Source of the DNA: Saprospiraceae bacterium | Lineage (GTDB): Bacteria > Bacteroidota > Bacteroidia > Chitinophagales > Saprospiraceae | Direction of reading: 5' to 3' | NCBI GenBank assembly: GCA_016715465.1 | Contig: JADKAA010000024.1 | Location: forward strand, 1,302,001-1,366,000 | Length of the DNA stretch: 64,000 bases | Shown: piece after piece, positions 18,383 through 27,471 of the stretch | How the letters are laid out: each line of letters begins with the position of its first letter | Position numbering within the stretch: position 1 is the first letter of the stretch | Translations under genes and position numbers: made by a program | The notes under the pieces: model-generated | The model's input: the letters and a program-made list of their open reading frames with translations, nothing else | The model's database searches: none | Told to the model about the DNA's origin: nothing

Positions 18383-18466
18383 TCCCGAAGGGAGAACTCA
18401 ATTGCCGGGGGCAATTGAGAGTGAGGGAACTGTGCGAAACCTCGCACAGCATCGACAAATTTCGAT
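18383..18466. other. Cluster of four hairpins upstream of the ABC-F gene
   Basis: Four inverted repeats in 84 bp: TCCC-gaa-GGGA (18383-18392), CTCAATTGCC-ggg-GGCAATTGAG (18397-18419, perfect 10-bp stem), CTGTGCGA-aacc-TCGCACAG (18430-18449, perfect 8-bp stem) and ATCGA-caaatt-TCGAT (18451-18466). They lie 110-200 bp upstream of the ABC-F start on its strand and could be a transcribed leader or non-coding repeat DNA like the 29-bp array beyond. Confidence 0.75.
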
Positions 18467-18484
18467 AGGGGCACACCCCTCACC

Positions 18485-18514
18485 GGGCAACGGAGCATCG
18501 GGCAACGGAGCATC
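18485..18514. repeat. 15-bp direct repeat, two copies
   Basis: GGGCAACGGAGCATC occurs twice in a row (18485 and 18500). Confidence 0.9.
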
Positions 18515-18602
18515 GGTGGATATACCTAGTATATGTAAGTCCACCCAATTGTAAAAAAGGTGAGGATAAATCAAAAATCCTTTCTTCGCGATTTGAACAT
18601 GT

Positions 18603-19007
18603 AGTCCCGCACAAGCGGTACGTGAACATTAAGGCTCGCGTTAGCGAGACGTACCATTTAGAATCGCGACAGCGAGACGTCACCCTTTAGTCCCGCACCA
18701 GCGGGACGTAAGCATTTAGTATCGCGTCAGCGAGACGAAACCATTTAGACTCGCGACAGCGAGACGAAACCATTTAGACTCGCGACAGCGAGACGAAACC
18801 ATTTAGAATCGCGACAGCGAGACGTCACCATTTAGTCCCGCACCAGCGGGACGTAAGCATTTAGTATCGCGCCAGCGAGACGAAACCATTTAGTCCCGCG
18901 CCAGCGAGACGAAACCATTTAGTATCGCGCCAGCGAGACGAAACCATTTAGTCCCGCGCCAGCGAGACAAAACCATTTAGTCCCGCCCTACCGGGACGAA
19001 ACCATTT
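18603..19007. repeat. 14-unit tandem array of 29-bp hairpin-forming repeats
   Basis: Fourteen contiguous units (one of 28 bp) each contain an inverted repeat and a near-constant linker ending in CCATTTAG. The arms change together: CCCGC/GCGGG (units 4 and 9), CTCGC/GCGAG (2, 6, 7), shorter TCGC/GCGA (3, 5, 8, 10, 12) and CCCG/CGGG (14). Units 11 and 13 are hybrids with a CCCGC left arm and a GCGAG right arm and pair poorly. There are no spacers, so it is not CRISPR. The array fills most of the 18477-19069 gap; no gene is seen there. Confidence 0.92.
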
Positions 19008-19024
19008 GAACACTCTCCCAGTAA

Positions 19025-19042
19025 AGGGAATTCCCTATCTTT
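19025..19042 (+). promoter_or_regulatory. Palindrome overlapping a possible promoter of the GH32 gene
   Basis: AGGGAATTCCCT (19025-19036) is a perfect 12-bp palindrome; TATCTTTA (19035-19042) matches the Bacteroidota -7 box TAnnTTTG with one mismatch and lies 27 bp before the ATG at 19070. It could be an operator/promoter; no clear -33 TTTG is at ideal distance. Confidence 0.35.
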
Positions 19043-19069
19043 ACAAACATTAATCTGAATCTAACAGCC

Positions 19070-20575
19070 ATGATTGCCCAGCATTTTCTTAAACACATGT
19101 TCCTCCTTTCAATTTGTACCACCTTTTTGATGGCATGCAAACACGACAACCAACAAGCTGTATCGGTAGCGGAAAAATGGCGGCCGGCTTACCACTTTAC
19201 GCCGGACAGCATGTGGATGAACGATCCCAATGGCCTGGTGTATGCCGATGGTGTGTATCATTTGTTTTATCAGTATTATCCCGACTCCAATGTGTGGGGA
19301 CCCATGCATTGGGGGCATGCCACCAGTGAGGATTTGGTGAAATGGGAGCATCAACCAATAGCCCTGTACCCAGATTCATTGGGCTATATATTTTCCGGAT
19401 CTGCAGTGGTGGATACCGGCAATACCGCTGGGTTTGGCAAAAATGCCATGGTGGCGATATTTACCCACCATAATGATAAGATGGAAAAGGCGGGCAGCAG
19501 CGTATTTCAGTACCAGTCGATCGCTTACAGTACCGATGGAGGAAATACTTTTACAAAATATGTGGGCAATCCCGTGGTGAAAAATCCCGGTATCCGCGAC
19601 TTCCGTGATCCCAAGGTGTTTTGGTATGCACCCGGCAAACACTGGGTCATGGTACTAGCCGCTTATGACCGTACGAAATTTTATACTTCACCCGATTTGA
19701 AAACCTGGACCCAAAGCGGCGAATTTGGCAGGCCAGGCGACGACAGACTTTGGGAATGTCCCGATCTGGTGCGCTTGAAAGTGGAAGGCAGCGATGAATA
19801 CAAATGGGTACTCATCACCAGCATTCAGCAAAGGGCTCCCAATGGCGGCACCGGCACGGCTTATTTTGTAGGTGACTTTGATGGCAAGACTTTTAAGGGA
19901 GATGTGAAAAAACAAAAATGGGCCGACTACGGTACCGACAACTATGCCATGGTCACCTGGGCACAAACTCCGGGCGACCGCACCCTGGCCCTGGGTTGGA
20001 TGAGCAATTGGCTCTATGCCCAGAACGTGCCCACTACCCGTTGGCGAAGCACCATGACAATACCCAGGGAATTATCTCTGGTGAAAGATGGTGATGACCA
20101 CATCATGGTATCAAGAGCAGCTGCAGAATTAAAGGCTTTGGAAAAAGGAAAAATGGAAGTGAGCAATCAGCCCGGTTTGCTCGCAGAAGATGCTGGTGTA
20201 CATCAAAGTAAAATTTCAGGAAAGCTAACATCCACTTCCGAAGATGTGGTCTTCAGGTTATCCAATGGCAAAGGCGAGTACCTGGAGTTTGGCTACGAGG
20301 GCAAGACACGGCGGTGGTTCATCGACCGTTCAAAAGCAGGAGTGAGTGCTTTTTATAAAGGCTTTGCATCCCGTCACTATGGTCCCGAAATGCCGGCGAC
20401 GAAAGAACACCCTTATGAAGTGTACCTCGATGCCACGTCCATCGAGTTGTTTGTCGATGGCGGCAAGATGGTCATGACAGATATCTTTTTTTCATCAGAA
20501 CCATTTACCCGTTTGGAGAGGATAGGGGACGGAGAGGTGGAGTTGGAAGTATTTTACCTAAATAATCAGGATTGA
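19070..20575 (+). CDS. GH32 fructan hydrolase lipoprotein (levanase/inulinase-like)
   Basis: Hydrolyses beta-fructofuranosyl bonds in sucrose, levan or inulin. 501 residues. The lipobox LMAC (Cys23) anchors it in the envelope. The three GH32 acidic residues are present: nucleophile in WMNDPNG (D52), transition-state stabiliser in FRDPK (D180) and acid/base in WECPDL (E229). The five-bladed propeller is followed by the C-terminal beta-sandwich (from about 360). The N-terminal WRPAYHFTPDSMWMNDPNG and the size fit exo-acting levanase/inulinase (SacC-type) more than cytoplasmic sucrose-6-phosphate hydrolase. No SusC/D or fructokinase gene is next to it, so it is not in a full utilisation locus within this window. 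Confidence 0.93.
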   Translation: MIAQHFLKHMFLLSICTTFLMACKHDNQQAVSVAEKWRPAYHFTPDSMWMNDPNGLVYADGVYHLFYQYYPDSNVWGPMHWGHATSEDLVKWEHQPIALYPDSLGYIFSGSAVVDTGNTAGFGKNAMVAIFTHHNDKMEKAGSSVFQYQSIAYSTDGGNTFTKYVGNPVVKNPGIRDFRDPKVFWYAPGKHWVMVLAAYDRTKFYTSPDLKTWTQSGEFGRPGDDRLWECPDLVRLKVEGSDEYKWVLITSIQQRAPNGGTGTAYFVGDFDGKTFKGDVKKQKWADYGTDNYAMVTWAQTPGDRTLALGWMSNWLYAQNVPTTRWRSTMTIPRELSLVKDGDDHIMVSRAAAELKALEKGKMEVSNQPGLLAEDAGVHQSKISGKLTSTSEDVVFRLSNGKGEYLEFGYEGKTRRWFIDRSKAGVSAFYKGFASRHYGPEMPATKEHPYEVYLDATSIELFVDGGKMVMTDIFFSSEPFTRLERIGDGEVELEVFYLNNQD

Positions 20576-20689
20576 ATTTAGTAGTGCCACAGCTTACTTA
20601 TTCAATCGAAGCATTTCTAAAATAGGTTTCGTGTTTTCATCGAGTTCGACAAAAGATAGTGATCGGTCATGCCTGAATGCGAAGTCATA

Positions 20690-20768
20690 CAGGTCTGCGT
20701 GCACCAAATCTGCGTAAATCAGCGAAATCTGCGGGAACAAAATCAGGGAGGTAAATTTCCCGCAGACC
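20690..20768. repeat. Interspersed ATCTGCG/ATCAGCG repeats
   Basis: Degenerate 8-12-bp units (AATCTGCG, AATCAGCG, AATCTGCGGGAA) joined directly to the REP-like pair downstream. Similar units border copies a and b (6490, 6560). The gap 20576-20995 contains only this repeat, two palindromes and an 8-bp repeat. Confidence 0.6.
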
Positions 20769-20771
20769 TGT

Positions 20772-20792
20772 CTACGAGGCGCAGCCAGGTAG
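20772..20792. repeat. REP-like palindrome, copy e
   Basis: CTACGAGGC-GCA-GCCAGGTAG. The right arm is the exact complement of CTACCTGGC, the left arm of copy a. Flanked by GCAGACCTGT. Confidence 0.7.
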
Positions 20793-20814
20793 ACTTCGCA
20801 GATCACCGACCTGT

Positions 20815-20845
20815 CTAACTGGCGCTAGCCGGGTAGATTTCCGCG
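20815..20845. repeat. REP-like palindrome, copy f
   Basis: CTAACTGGC-GCTA-GCCGGGTAG then ATTTCCGCG; homologous to copy b over about 40 bp. Confidence 0.65.
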
Positions 20846-20892
20846 ATTCACCGATTCACCGATTCACCGATTCACCGATTCACCGATTCACC
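20845..20892. repeat. 8-bp tandem repeat GATTCACC, 6 copies
   Basis: Six perfect units directly after REP-like copy f. Copy b at 6655 is also followed by GATTCACC, suggesting that the unit expanded from the element's flank. Confidence 0.95.
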
Positions 20893-20995
20893 AGATACCT
20901 AACCCCCACCATGATGAACATCACCCAACTGGCTGACCCCCGGACTCAAACGGAGTGGCAATATGCAGTAACTATGTACATTATAATACAATGAC

Positions 20996-23758
20996 ATGAG
21001 TAAAGCAATTAAAACCAAAAAGCCACCCAAGTATGTATATTTCTTTGGGGGAGGCAAGGCAGAAGGAAACGAAGCTATGAAAAATCTCCTTGGAGGAAAA
21101 GGAGCTAACCTGGCCGAAATGGCGGGACACCCGGACCTGAGGTTGCCTGTTCCACCGGGTTTCACGGTCACCACCGACGTGTGTACGTATTATTACGACC
21201 ACAATAAAAAATATCCCGCCACGCTGGATGCAGAAGTGAAAACAGCCATCACCAAGATGGAACGCATCATGGGGCGCAAATATGGTGCTGAAAAAAATCC
21301 TTTGCTGGTGTCCATTCGAAGTGGCGCCAGAAAATCCATGCCGGGTATGATGGAAACGGTGCTAAATGTAGGACTCAATGAAAAAAACATCCAGGGTCTT
21401 ATTGATGCATCCGGAGGCAATGAACGTTTTGCTTATGATGCCTACCGCAGACTCATCATGATGTATGCCGATGTGGTCATGGAAAAAGCGGCCGGCAAAG
21501 AACCAAAAAATGGCAAGGGCATCCGTAAAGTATTGGATGAACAACTTGAACACCTTAGAAATTCAAAAGGTTATGCAAGTGATGACCAGATCCCTGCAGC
21601 AGACCTTAAAAAACTGGTAAAAGAATTTAAAGCCACAGTTAAAAAAGTACTGGGTAATCCTTTCCCTGAAGATCCCATGGAACAAATGTGGGGCAGCATC
21701 GGCGCCGTATTTGGCAGTTGGAATGGCAAGCGGGCAGTGGAATACAGAAAAATAGAAAAGATACCTCACGAATGGGGCACCGCCGTCAACGTACAGGCCA
21801 TGGTCTTTGGCAACATGGGCGACGACAGTGCTACAGGCGTAGCCTTCACCAGGAATCCGGGCAACGGGGAAAACAAATTTTACGGAGAATTCCTCATCAA
21901 TGCACAGGGAGAAGACGTGGTAGCAGGCATCCGTACCCCGGCACCGGTCAACGAATACTCCACCAACGACCAGAGCAATCACCTTCCTTCTATGGAAAAG
22001 GTGATGCCCAAATTGTACAAAGAACTCGATGGTTACCAGAAGAGACTGGAAAAACACTACAAAGACATGCAGGATCTGGAATTTACCGTTGAAAAGGGTA
22101 AGTTGTTTATGCTGCAGTGCAGGGTAGGTAAAAGAAATGGCGTAGCTGCTGTTCGCATGGCCACAGAGATGTATGCATCCAGACTCATCGATGCCCATAC
22201 CGCCATCAGGCGGGTATCCCCCAATCAACTGGTGGAATTATTGTTGCCAATGATCGATCCGGCGGCTGAACTGATCTCTAAACCAATAGCCAAAGGCCTT
22301 CCGGCAGGACCAGGTGGTGCGGTAGGCAGGGCAGTGTTCTCATCAGACGATGCCGTTGAATGGGCATTAAAAGGTGAAAAGGTAATCCTGGTGCGTGAAG
22401 ATACATCACCCGAAGACGTTGACGGTATGCACAAGTCACAAGCCATCCTCACCACCAAAGGAGGAATGACCTCTCACGCGGCACTGGTCGCCAGGGGCTG
22501 GGGTAAATGCTGTATCGTGGGTTGCGGAGACATCGAAATCCACCACGAAAGCAAATCCTTTAAAACCAAAGATGGCAAGTTCATCCATGAAGGAGACTGG
22601 ATCACCCTCAACGGTACCAAAGGACTCGCATTTGAAGGTTCATTGCCTCTCATCGCGACAGACCTCGACAAAAATAAATCTTACAAAGACCTCATGCGCA
22701 TGGTCGATAAGGTAAAAGTACTCGGCGTGCGAACCAATGCGGACACCCCTAAGGACGCTGCACAGGCAATAGCTTTTGGTGCAGAAGGTATTGGCCTGTT
22801 TAGAACTGAACATATGTTTTATGGTGAAGGCAGCGACAGGCCACTCTTCCTCCTGAGAAAGATGATCATGTCCAAGACAGAGTCAGAAAGAAGGGCAGCA
22901 CTCAACGAGTTATTCACCTTTGTGAAGAAGGACATCAAAGATACCCTCAGTGTCATGGCCGGTTATCCGGTGACCTTCCGTTTGCTCGATCCACCGCTCC
23001 ATGAATTTGTACCACACGATGCCGAGAAGTTGCAACAACTCAGCAAAGAATTGGGCATCAGCATGAGCATCCTCAAAAGAAGGGTACTTGCGTTGCATGA
23101 AAACAATCCAATGCTGGGACACCGCGGTGTTCGACTGGGCATCAGTTACCCCGAGATCACAGAAATGCAGGTAAGGGCTATTCTCGAAGCTACCGCAGAA
23201 CTCATCAAAGCCAAGAAAAAGGCCATGCCGGAGATCATGATACCGGTTACATGCAGTGCCAATGAACTCGTACACCAGAAAGAGATTGTGGATCGCGTGT
23301 ATAAAGAAGTGTGTGCCAGGAAAAAGGTTAAAAAAATACCTTATCTGTATGGCACCATGATCGAGATTCCAAGGGCAGCCCTCAAAGCAGCCCACATGGC
23401 CGAAGTAGCAGATTTCTTTAGCTTTGGTACCAATGACCTTACCCAGATGAGTTTCGGTTTTAGCCGGGATGACATCGGTGGATTTCTGCCCACCTACCTC
23501 GATCAGAAGATACTCAAAGACGACCCATTCCAGACCATCGACCAGGATGGCGTGGGCGAGCTGATCAAATTTGGTACAGAGCGCGGCCGAAGTGTAAAAC
23601 CAAAACTCAAAGTAGGCATCTGTGGCGAACACGGTGGCGACCCTGAGAGCATTCACTTCTGCGCAAGGATAGGCATGGACTACGTAAGTTGTTCTCCATT
23701 CCGTGTGCCGATCGCCAGATTGGCAGCAGCACAGGTGGCACTGGACATGGCTAAATAA
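20996..23758 (+). CDS. ppdK: Pyruvate phosphate dikinase
   Basis: Interconverts pyruvate + ATP + phosphate and PEP + AMP + PPi in the cytoplasm, serving gluconeogenesis or PPi-linked glycolysis. 920 residues, slightly longer than the usual 870-910 form. The N-terminal ATP-grasp part includes LLGGKGANLAEM and SIRSGARKSMPGMMETVLN; the phosphohistidine domain carries GGMTSHAALVARGWGKCCIVG with catalytic H494; the TIM barrel has GLFRTEHMF and the catalytic Cys in GICGEHGGDP (C876). ATG at 20996 gives the expected short lead. A terminator follows. Confidence 0.97.
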   Translation: MSKAIKTKKPPKYVYFFGGGKAEGNEAMKNLLGGKGANLAEMAGHPDLRLPVPPGFTVTTDVCTYYYDHNKKYPATLDAEVKTAITKMERIMGRKYGAEKNPLLVSIRSGARKSMPGMMETVLNVGLNEKNIQGLIDASGGNERFAYDAYRRLIMMYADVVMEKAAGKEPKNGKGIRKVLDEQLEHLRNSKGYASDDQIPAADLKKLVKEFKATVKKVLGNPFPEDPMEQMWGSIGAVFGSWNGKRAVEYRKIEKIPHEWGTAVNVQAMVFGNMGDDSATGVAFTRNPGNGENKFYGEFLINAQGEDVVAGIRTPAPVNEYSTNDQSNHLPSMEKVMPKLYKELDGYQKRLEKHYKDMQDLEFTVEKGKLFMLQCRVGKRNGVAAVRMATEMYASRLIDAHTAIRRVSPNQLVELLLPMIDPAAELISKPIAKGLPAGPGGAVGRAVFSSDDAVEWALKGEKVILVREDTSPEDVDGMHKSQAILTTKGGMTSHAALVARGWGKCCIVGCGDIEIHHESKSFKTKDGKFIHEGDWITLNGTKGLAFEGSLPLIATDLDKNKSYKDLMRMVDKVKVLGVRTNADTPKDAAQAIAFGAEGIGLFRTEHMFYGEGSDRPLFLLRKMIMSKTESERRAALNELFTFVKKDIKDTLSVMAGYPVTFRLLDPPLHEFVPHDAEKLQQLSKELGISMSILKRRVLALHENNPMLGHRGVRLGISYPEITEMQVRAILEATAELIKAKKKAMPEIMIPVTCSANELVHQKEIVDRVYKEVCARKKVKKIPYLYGTMIEIPRAALKAAHMAEVADFFSFGTNDLTQMSFGFSRDDIGGFLPTYLDQKILKDDPFQTIDQDGVGELIKFGTERGRSVKPKLKVGICGEHGGDPESIHFCARIGMDYVSCSPFRVPIARLAAAQVALDMAK

Positions 23759-23816
23759 GTCTGCCGGTGTCTTGAAATTGCGAGTTAATTAGGTTAATAA
23801 TAGTTTTTTAAATGGT

Positions 23817-23858
23817 AAAACACAGCTTTCGGAATGCCGGAGGTTGTGTTTTTTTTAT
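23817..23858 (+). terminator. Rho-independent terminator after ppdK
   Basis: AAAACACA (23817-23824) pairs with TGTGTTTT (23845-23852), with an inner CGG/CCG pairing in the loop and a T run through 23857. The remaining gap to 24118 is AT-rich with no gene. Confidence 0.75.
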
Positions 23859-24091
23859 TGGTGAGGGTGATGAATGGTAAATTTTATTTTTGACTTTAAG
23901 TTTTTACGGGCTTAAGATTCAGTAAAATACAAGCTTAGGGTGGGGTGTTTCGACCACATATTTTTCAAAAAGTCAGGATATAATGTCAGTCATCCTCTTA
24001 AAGTGATAAAATAAAGCGCAAATACAGTTATATATTTCTTAAATAGCATAAAATAATTAAAATAAGATAAGTATATATATCTTAATTATAT

Positions 24092-24099
24092 TAAATTTG
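24092..24099 (+). promoter_or_regulatory. Bacteroidota -7 box for the ATPase gene
   Basis: TAAATTTG matches TAnnTTTG and lies 20 bp upstream of the ATG at 24119. Confidence 0.5.
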
Positions 24100-24118
24100 C
24101 GTTTATAATCCATTTTAT

Positions 24119-25548
24119 ATGTCTTTATTGGCTTATTCTGAAGATCAAATTTTAGAACGTCTGCGGTTTGAGAACCCATGGTGGGTGAGTGGACACATCG
24201 AAGAATACTACCATTCCATGCAAAGGCGTCTTTATTTTCACCTGTTTATGCCTTTGGTATTAGAAACTGCCGTGAGAAGGGCAGTAGTTTTAATGGGGCC
24301 GCGCAGGGTTGGAAAGACGGTGATGATGGTGCATGCTGTTCAGGGCCTATTGGAAAAGGGCATAGAACCTTTAAAAATTGCCTTAATTTCGGTAGAAACG
24401 CCGATTTACAACAACATCAGTCTTGAGCAACTCTTTTCGCTGTGTCGCAGGGCCAATAGAATAGATGATCCGAAAAATTGGTTTGTTTTTTTTGATGAAA
24501 TCCAATACCTGAAGGACTGGGAAGTACACTTAAAGTCCCTGGTGGACAGTTATCCCCAAACTCGATTCATTGTGTCAGGCTCTGCAGCAGCGGCTTTGAG
24601 GCTCAAAAGCAATGAAAGCGGTGCAGGTAGGTTTACAGACTTCATGCTTCCTCCATTGACTTTTCACGAATTTTGCATTTAAAAAAGTTGGATCGGCTCA
24701 TCATGGAATGCAAATGGGACTGGCAGGGTAGCCTTACAAATTTCTATACTACCAATAACATAACCGCACTCAATAATCATTTTGTCGATTACCTTAATTT
24801 TGGTGGATACCCTGAAGTGATGTTTTCAGAAAAAATTCAAAGCAATCCGGGACGCTACATCCGCAATGACATCATCGATAAAGTTTTGCTCAGGGATTTA
24901 CCAGGTCTATATGGTATAAGGGACGTGCAGGAGCTGAACTCGTTATTTACCGCCATTGCATACAATAGCGCAGGGGAGGTAAGTCTGGAAGAGTTAAGTA
25001 GAAATTCCGGAGTTCAAAAAAATACAATAAAACGTTACCTTGAATACCTGGAAGCTGCTTTTTTAATCAAGGTAGTTCATAAAATATCGAATAAACCCAA
25101 ACACTTTCAGCGGGCAACCCAGTTTAAGATTTACCTGACCAATCCATCCCTGAGAAGTGCCCTGTTCACTCCCTTGCAGGCCACAGATCCGTTGATCGGA
25201 AATATGGTTGAAACGGCAGTGTATGCACAGTGGATTCATAGGGATCGTTTCATTCCTTATTATGCCCGCTGGCAAAAAGGAGAGGTCGACATGGTAAAGT
25301 TGGATGAAAAAAACTTCCGCCCTCAATGGGCGGTGGAAATAAAATGGAGCAATCATTTTTTTGAAAAACCCGGTGATTTAAAATCCCTTATTCAGTTTTT
25401 AAAAGACAATGATTTGACTACCGCATTGGTGACCACCATCGACAAAGAAGGTACAAAAGAAATAGCTGGCTTAAAGATCATCTATGTTCCCGCCTCTGTG
25501 TATGCTTATACCGTTGGCAGAAATACCATTTTGGAAAAACACAATTGA
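24119..25548 (+). pseudogene. AAA ATPase with C-terminal DUF4143-type domain, frameshifted
   Basis: Two frames together encode one protein of about 475 residues. Frame 1 (24119-24682) has the P-loop GPRRVGKT, Walker B WFVFFDEIQYL and the sensor VSGSAAAALRL, reading into LPPLTFHEF. Frame 2 (from about 24675 to 25548) continues with LHLKKLDRLI and the DUF4143-like part, including LRDLPGLYGI, a winged-helix stretch GVQKNTIKRYLEYLEAAFLI and a nuclease-like GEVDMVKL ... AVEIKWS. Adding one T to the TTTT run at 24671-24674 restores HEFLHLKKL. The family is poorly understood and often duplicated in Bacteroidota. Whether the break is real or a sequencing error cannot be decided here. Confidence 0.85.
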
Positions 25549-25773
25549 ATTAAGAAAATTCTAAGTTTAATTGCAGGTTTTGTATTTGCAAACTTAGCCT
25601 GGCCACTTGGCCTTAAGTAGTTTAACAAAGTTGGTTACATGGTATTAATAAATACATCAAAGGAGGTGGATTATTACTTAAAGCAAGTGTATTGATCTTT
25701 TCTTTGCATCTTTTGTTACTTACCCTAAAATCATTCAGGCTGGAATTAAGCTTGCTTGAAAAACAGAAAAGAG

Positions 25774-26802
25774 ATGGAGATAGGAATCGACAGCTTTGCC
25801 GCCGCACCCACAAAGTCCGGCATCCCTCATACACAGGCAATGGCTGAATTGCTGGAAAGAATGGAATGGGCCGACCAGGTGGGCCTCGATGTTTTTGGAC
25901 TGGGGGAACATTACCGCCGGGAGTTTTTGGATTCAGCCTCCTCCATGATCCTGGCCGCTGCTGCTTCGCGCACCAAAAACATCATCCTGACCAGTGCCGT
26001 TACCGTGCTCAGCGCCGCCGACCCCGTGCGCGTTTTTCAAAATTTTGCCACCCTGGACCTGATCTCCAATGGCCGGGCCGAGATGGTAGTAGGACGTGGT
26101 TCCTTCATCGAATCCTTTCCCTTGTTTGGTTTTAACCTCAACGATTACGACGAACTGTTTTCTGAAAAACTGAACCTGCTCTTAAAGATCCGCGATCAGG
26201 AATTTGTGACCTGGTCCGGAAAATTCAGGCCAGCCTTACACCACCAGCCCATTTATCCGCGGCCGGCACAGCAAGTCCTGCCCATATGGCTGGGTGTCGG
26301 CGGCACACCGGCTTCTTTTGTGAGAGCAGGTCAACTGGGTCTGCCCCTGATGGTGGCCGTCATTGGCGGCGAGACCCACCGGTTCCGTCCGCTGATCGAC
26401 TTGTACAGGCAGGCAGGTGTCAAAGCCGGGCACTCGCCCGATCGCTTGAAAGTGGGCTTGCATTCCCTGGGTTTTGTAGCTGAAACCAAGGCAGCAGCCG
26501 TTGACGCCTATTATCCCGGTTATGCCGAAATGTTTACCAAAATAGGGGAGGAGCGGGGTTTTGCCCCCGTCACCAGGTCACGATTCGACGCCCAAAACGG
26601 TCCGCTGGGCGCCCTGCTGGTTGCAGATCCGCAGGAAGTGGCCGAAAAGATCCTGCGCCACAGTGAAGCCCTGGGCGGCATCGCGAGGTTTACCTTCCAG
26701 ATGGATGCGGGCCTGTCACATGGTCAACTCATGAAGGCGATCGAATTGATCGGGGCGAATGTTGTACCTCTTGTCAATCAAAATTATCAAAGTCAAAGCT
26801 AA
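25774..26802 (+). CDS. LLM-class flavin-dependent oxidoreductase (luciferase-like)
   Basis: 342 residues from the ATG at 25774; a TTG at 25756 would add six residues without support. Luciferase-like TIM barrel: EIGIDSFAAAP at the N-terminus, GLGEHYRREF (cf. the family GxxEHH), TSAVTVLSAADPVRVFQNFATLDLIS and GRAEMVVGRGSFIESFPLFGF, then LPIWLGVGGTPASFVRAG. The first segments match the family regions that bind reduced FMN. Substrate is unknown. It is preceded by 225 bp of non-coding DNA and followed by a separate promoter, so likely monocistronic. Confidence 0.9.
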   Translation: MEIGIDSFAAAPTKSGIPHTQAMAELLERMEWADQVGLDVFGLGEHYRREFLDSASSMILAAAASRTKNIILTSAVTVLSAADPVRVFQNFATLDLISNGRAEMVVGRGSFIESFPLFGFNLNDYDELFSEKLNLLLKIRDQEFVTWSGKFRPALHHQPIYPRPAQQVLPIWLGVGGTPASFVRAGQLGLPLMVAVIGGETHRFRPLIDLYRQAGVKAGHSPDRLKVGLHSLGFVAETKAAAVDAYYPGYAEMFTKIGEERGFAPVTRSRFDAQNGPLGALLVADPQEVAEKILRHSEALGGIARFTFQMDAGLSHGQLMKAIELIGANVVPLVNQNYQSQS

Positions 26803-26860
26803 AATTTAACCAGGTAAAATATTTTTGTAGAAATAATTTGCGGAACCAAACAGTTGCACA

Positions 26861-26868
26861 TATATTTG
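26861..26868 (+). promoter_or_regulatory. Bacteroidota -7 box upstream of the RibD-C/ArsR/SRPBCC operon
   Basis: TATATTTG matches TAnnTTTG, 29 bp before the ATG at 26898. Confidence 0.5.
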
Positions 26869-26897
26869 CAACCGAATAGTTTCATAAATTACAACAC

Positions 26898-27470
26898 ATG
26901 ACAACACGTAAATTGAAATTGCAGGTGCAAATGTCCATGGATGGCTTCATCGCCGGTCCAAATGGTGAAATGGATTGGCTGACTTTCAATTGGTCAGAAG
27001 ATTTGAAAAATTACGTCACCGAACTCACTGCTTCGATGGATACCATCTTATTGGGCAAGAACCTGGCCATGGGTTTCATACCACATTGGCAGCAGGTAGC
27101 CGCCAGTCCTGAAAACCCGGAACACGATGCGGGTTTGATTTTCACCAATACGCCGAAAGTAGTATTTACTAAAAAGATGGATGAGTCCCCATGGCCCAAC
27201 ACAGTTTTGGCCAAAGGGGATCTGGCCGCAGAAGTAAATGCGATCAAGGCGCAGGATGGCAGGGACATGATGGTCTATGGTGGGGGCAGTTTTGTGTCAT
27301 CTCTGATCAGGGAGAAACTGATAGACGAGTTGCATTTGTTTGTCAATCCTGCCGTATTGGGCAGCGGCATGCCCATCTTTCAGCAGGTTGGGGAAAAGCA
27401 AGCCTACCGGTTGTTGAATGTAAAACCTTGTGCATGTGGCATTGTAGTCCTGACGTATAAAACGTTGTAA
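26898..27470 (+). CDS. Dihydrofolate reductase-like (RibD C-terminal domain) protein
   Basis: 190 residues. Opens KLQVQMSMDGFIAGPNGEMDW, followed by MDTILLGKNLA and, near the C-terminus, MMVYGGGSFVSSLIREKLIDELHLFVNPAVLGSG, the standard NAD(P)H-binding pattern of the RibD_C/DHFR-fold family. Probably an NADPH-dependent reductase of unknown substrate; not a folate enzyme proper. The ArsR gene begins 1 bp after its stop and the SRPBCC gene follows, an arrangement seen often in Bacteroidota. Confidence 0.9.
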   Translation: MTTRKLKLQVQMSMDGFIAGPNGEMDWLTFNWSEDLKNYVTELTASMDTILLGKNLAMGFIPHWQQVAASPENPEHDAGLIFTNTPKVVFTKKMDESPWPNTVLAKGDLAAEVNAIKAQDGRDMMVYGGGSFVSSLIREKLIDELHLFVNPAVLGSGMPIFQQVGEKQAYRLLNVKPCACGIVVLTYKTL

Positions 27471-27471
27471 G

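Noticed and set aside
18270..18476. N-terminal extension of the ABC-F protein
   Set aside because: In frame but low-complexity and unlike any family member; the ATG at 18269 gives the conserved MISVDGLAVEF start.
18603..19007. CRISPR array
   Set aside because: Repeats are contiguous with no unique spacers, and no cas gene is in the window.
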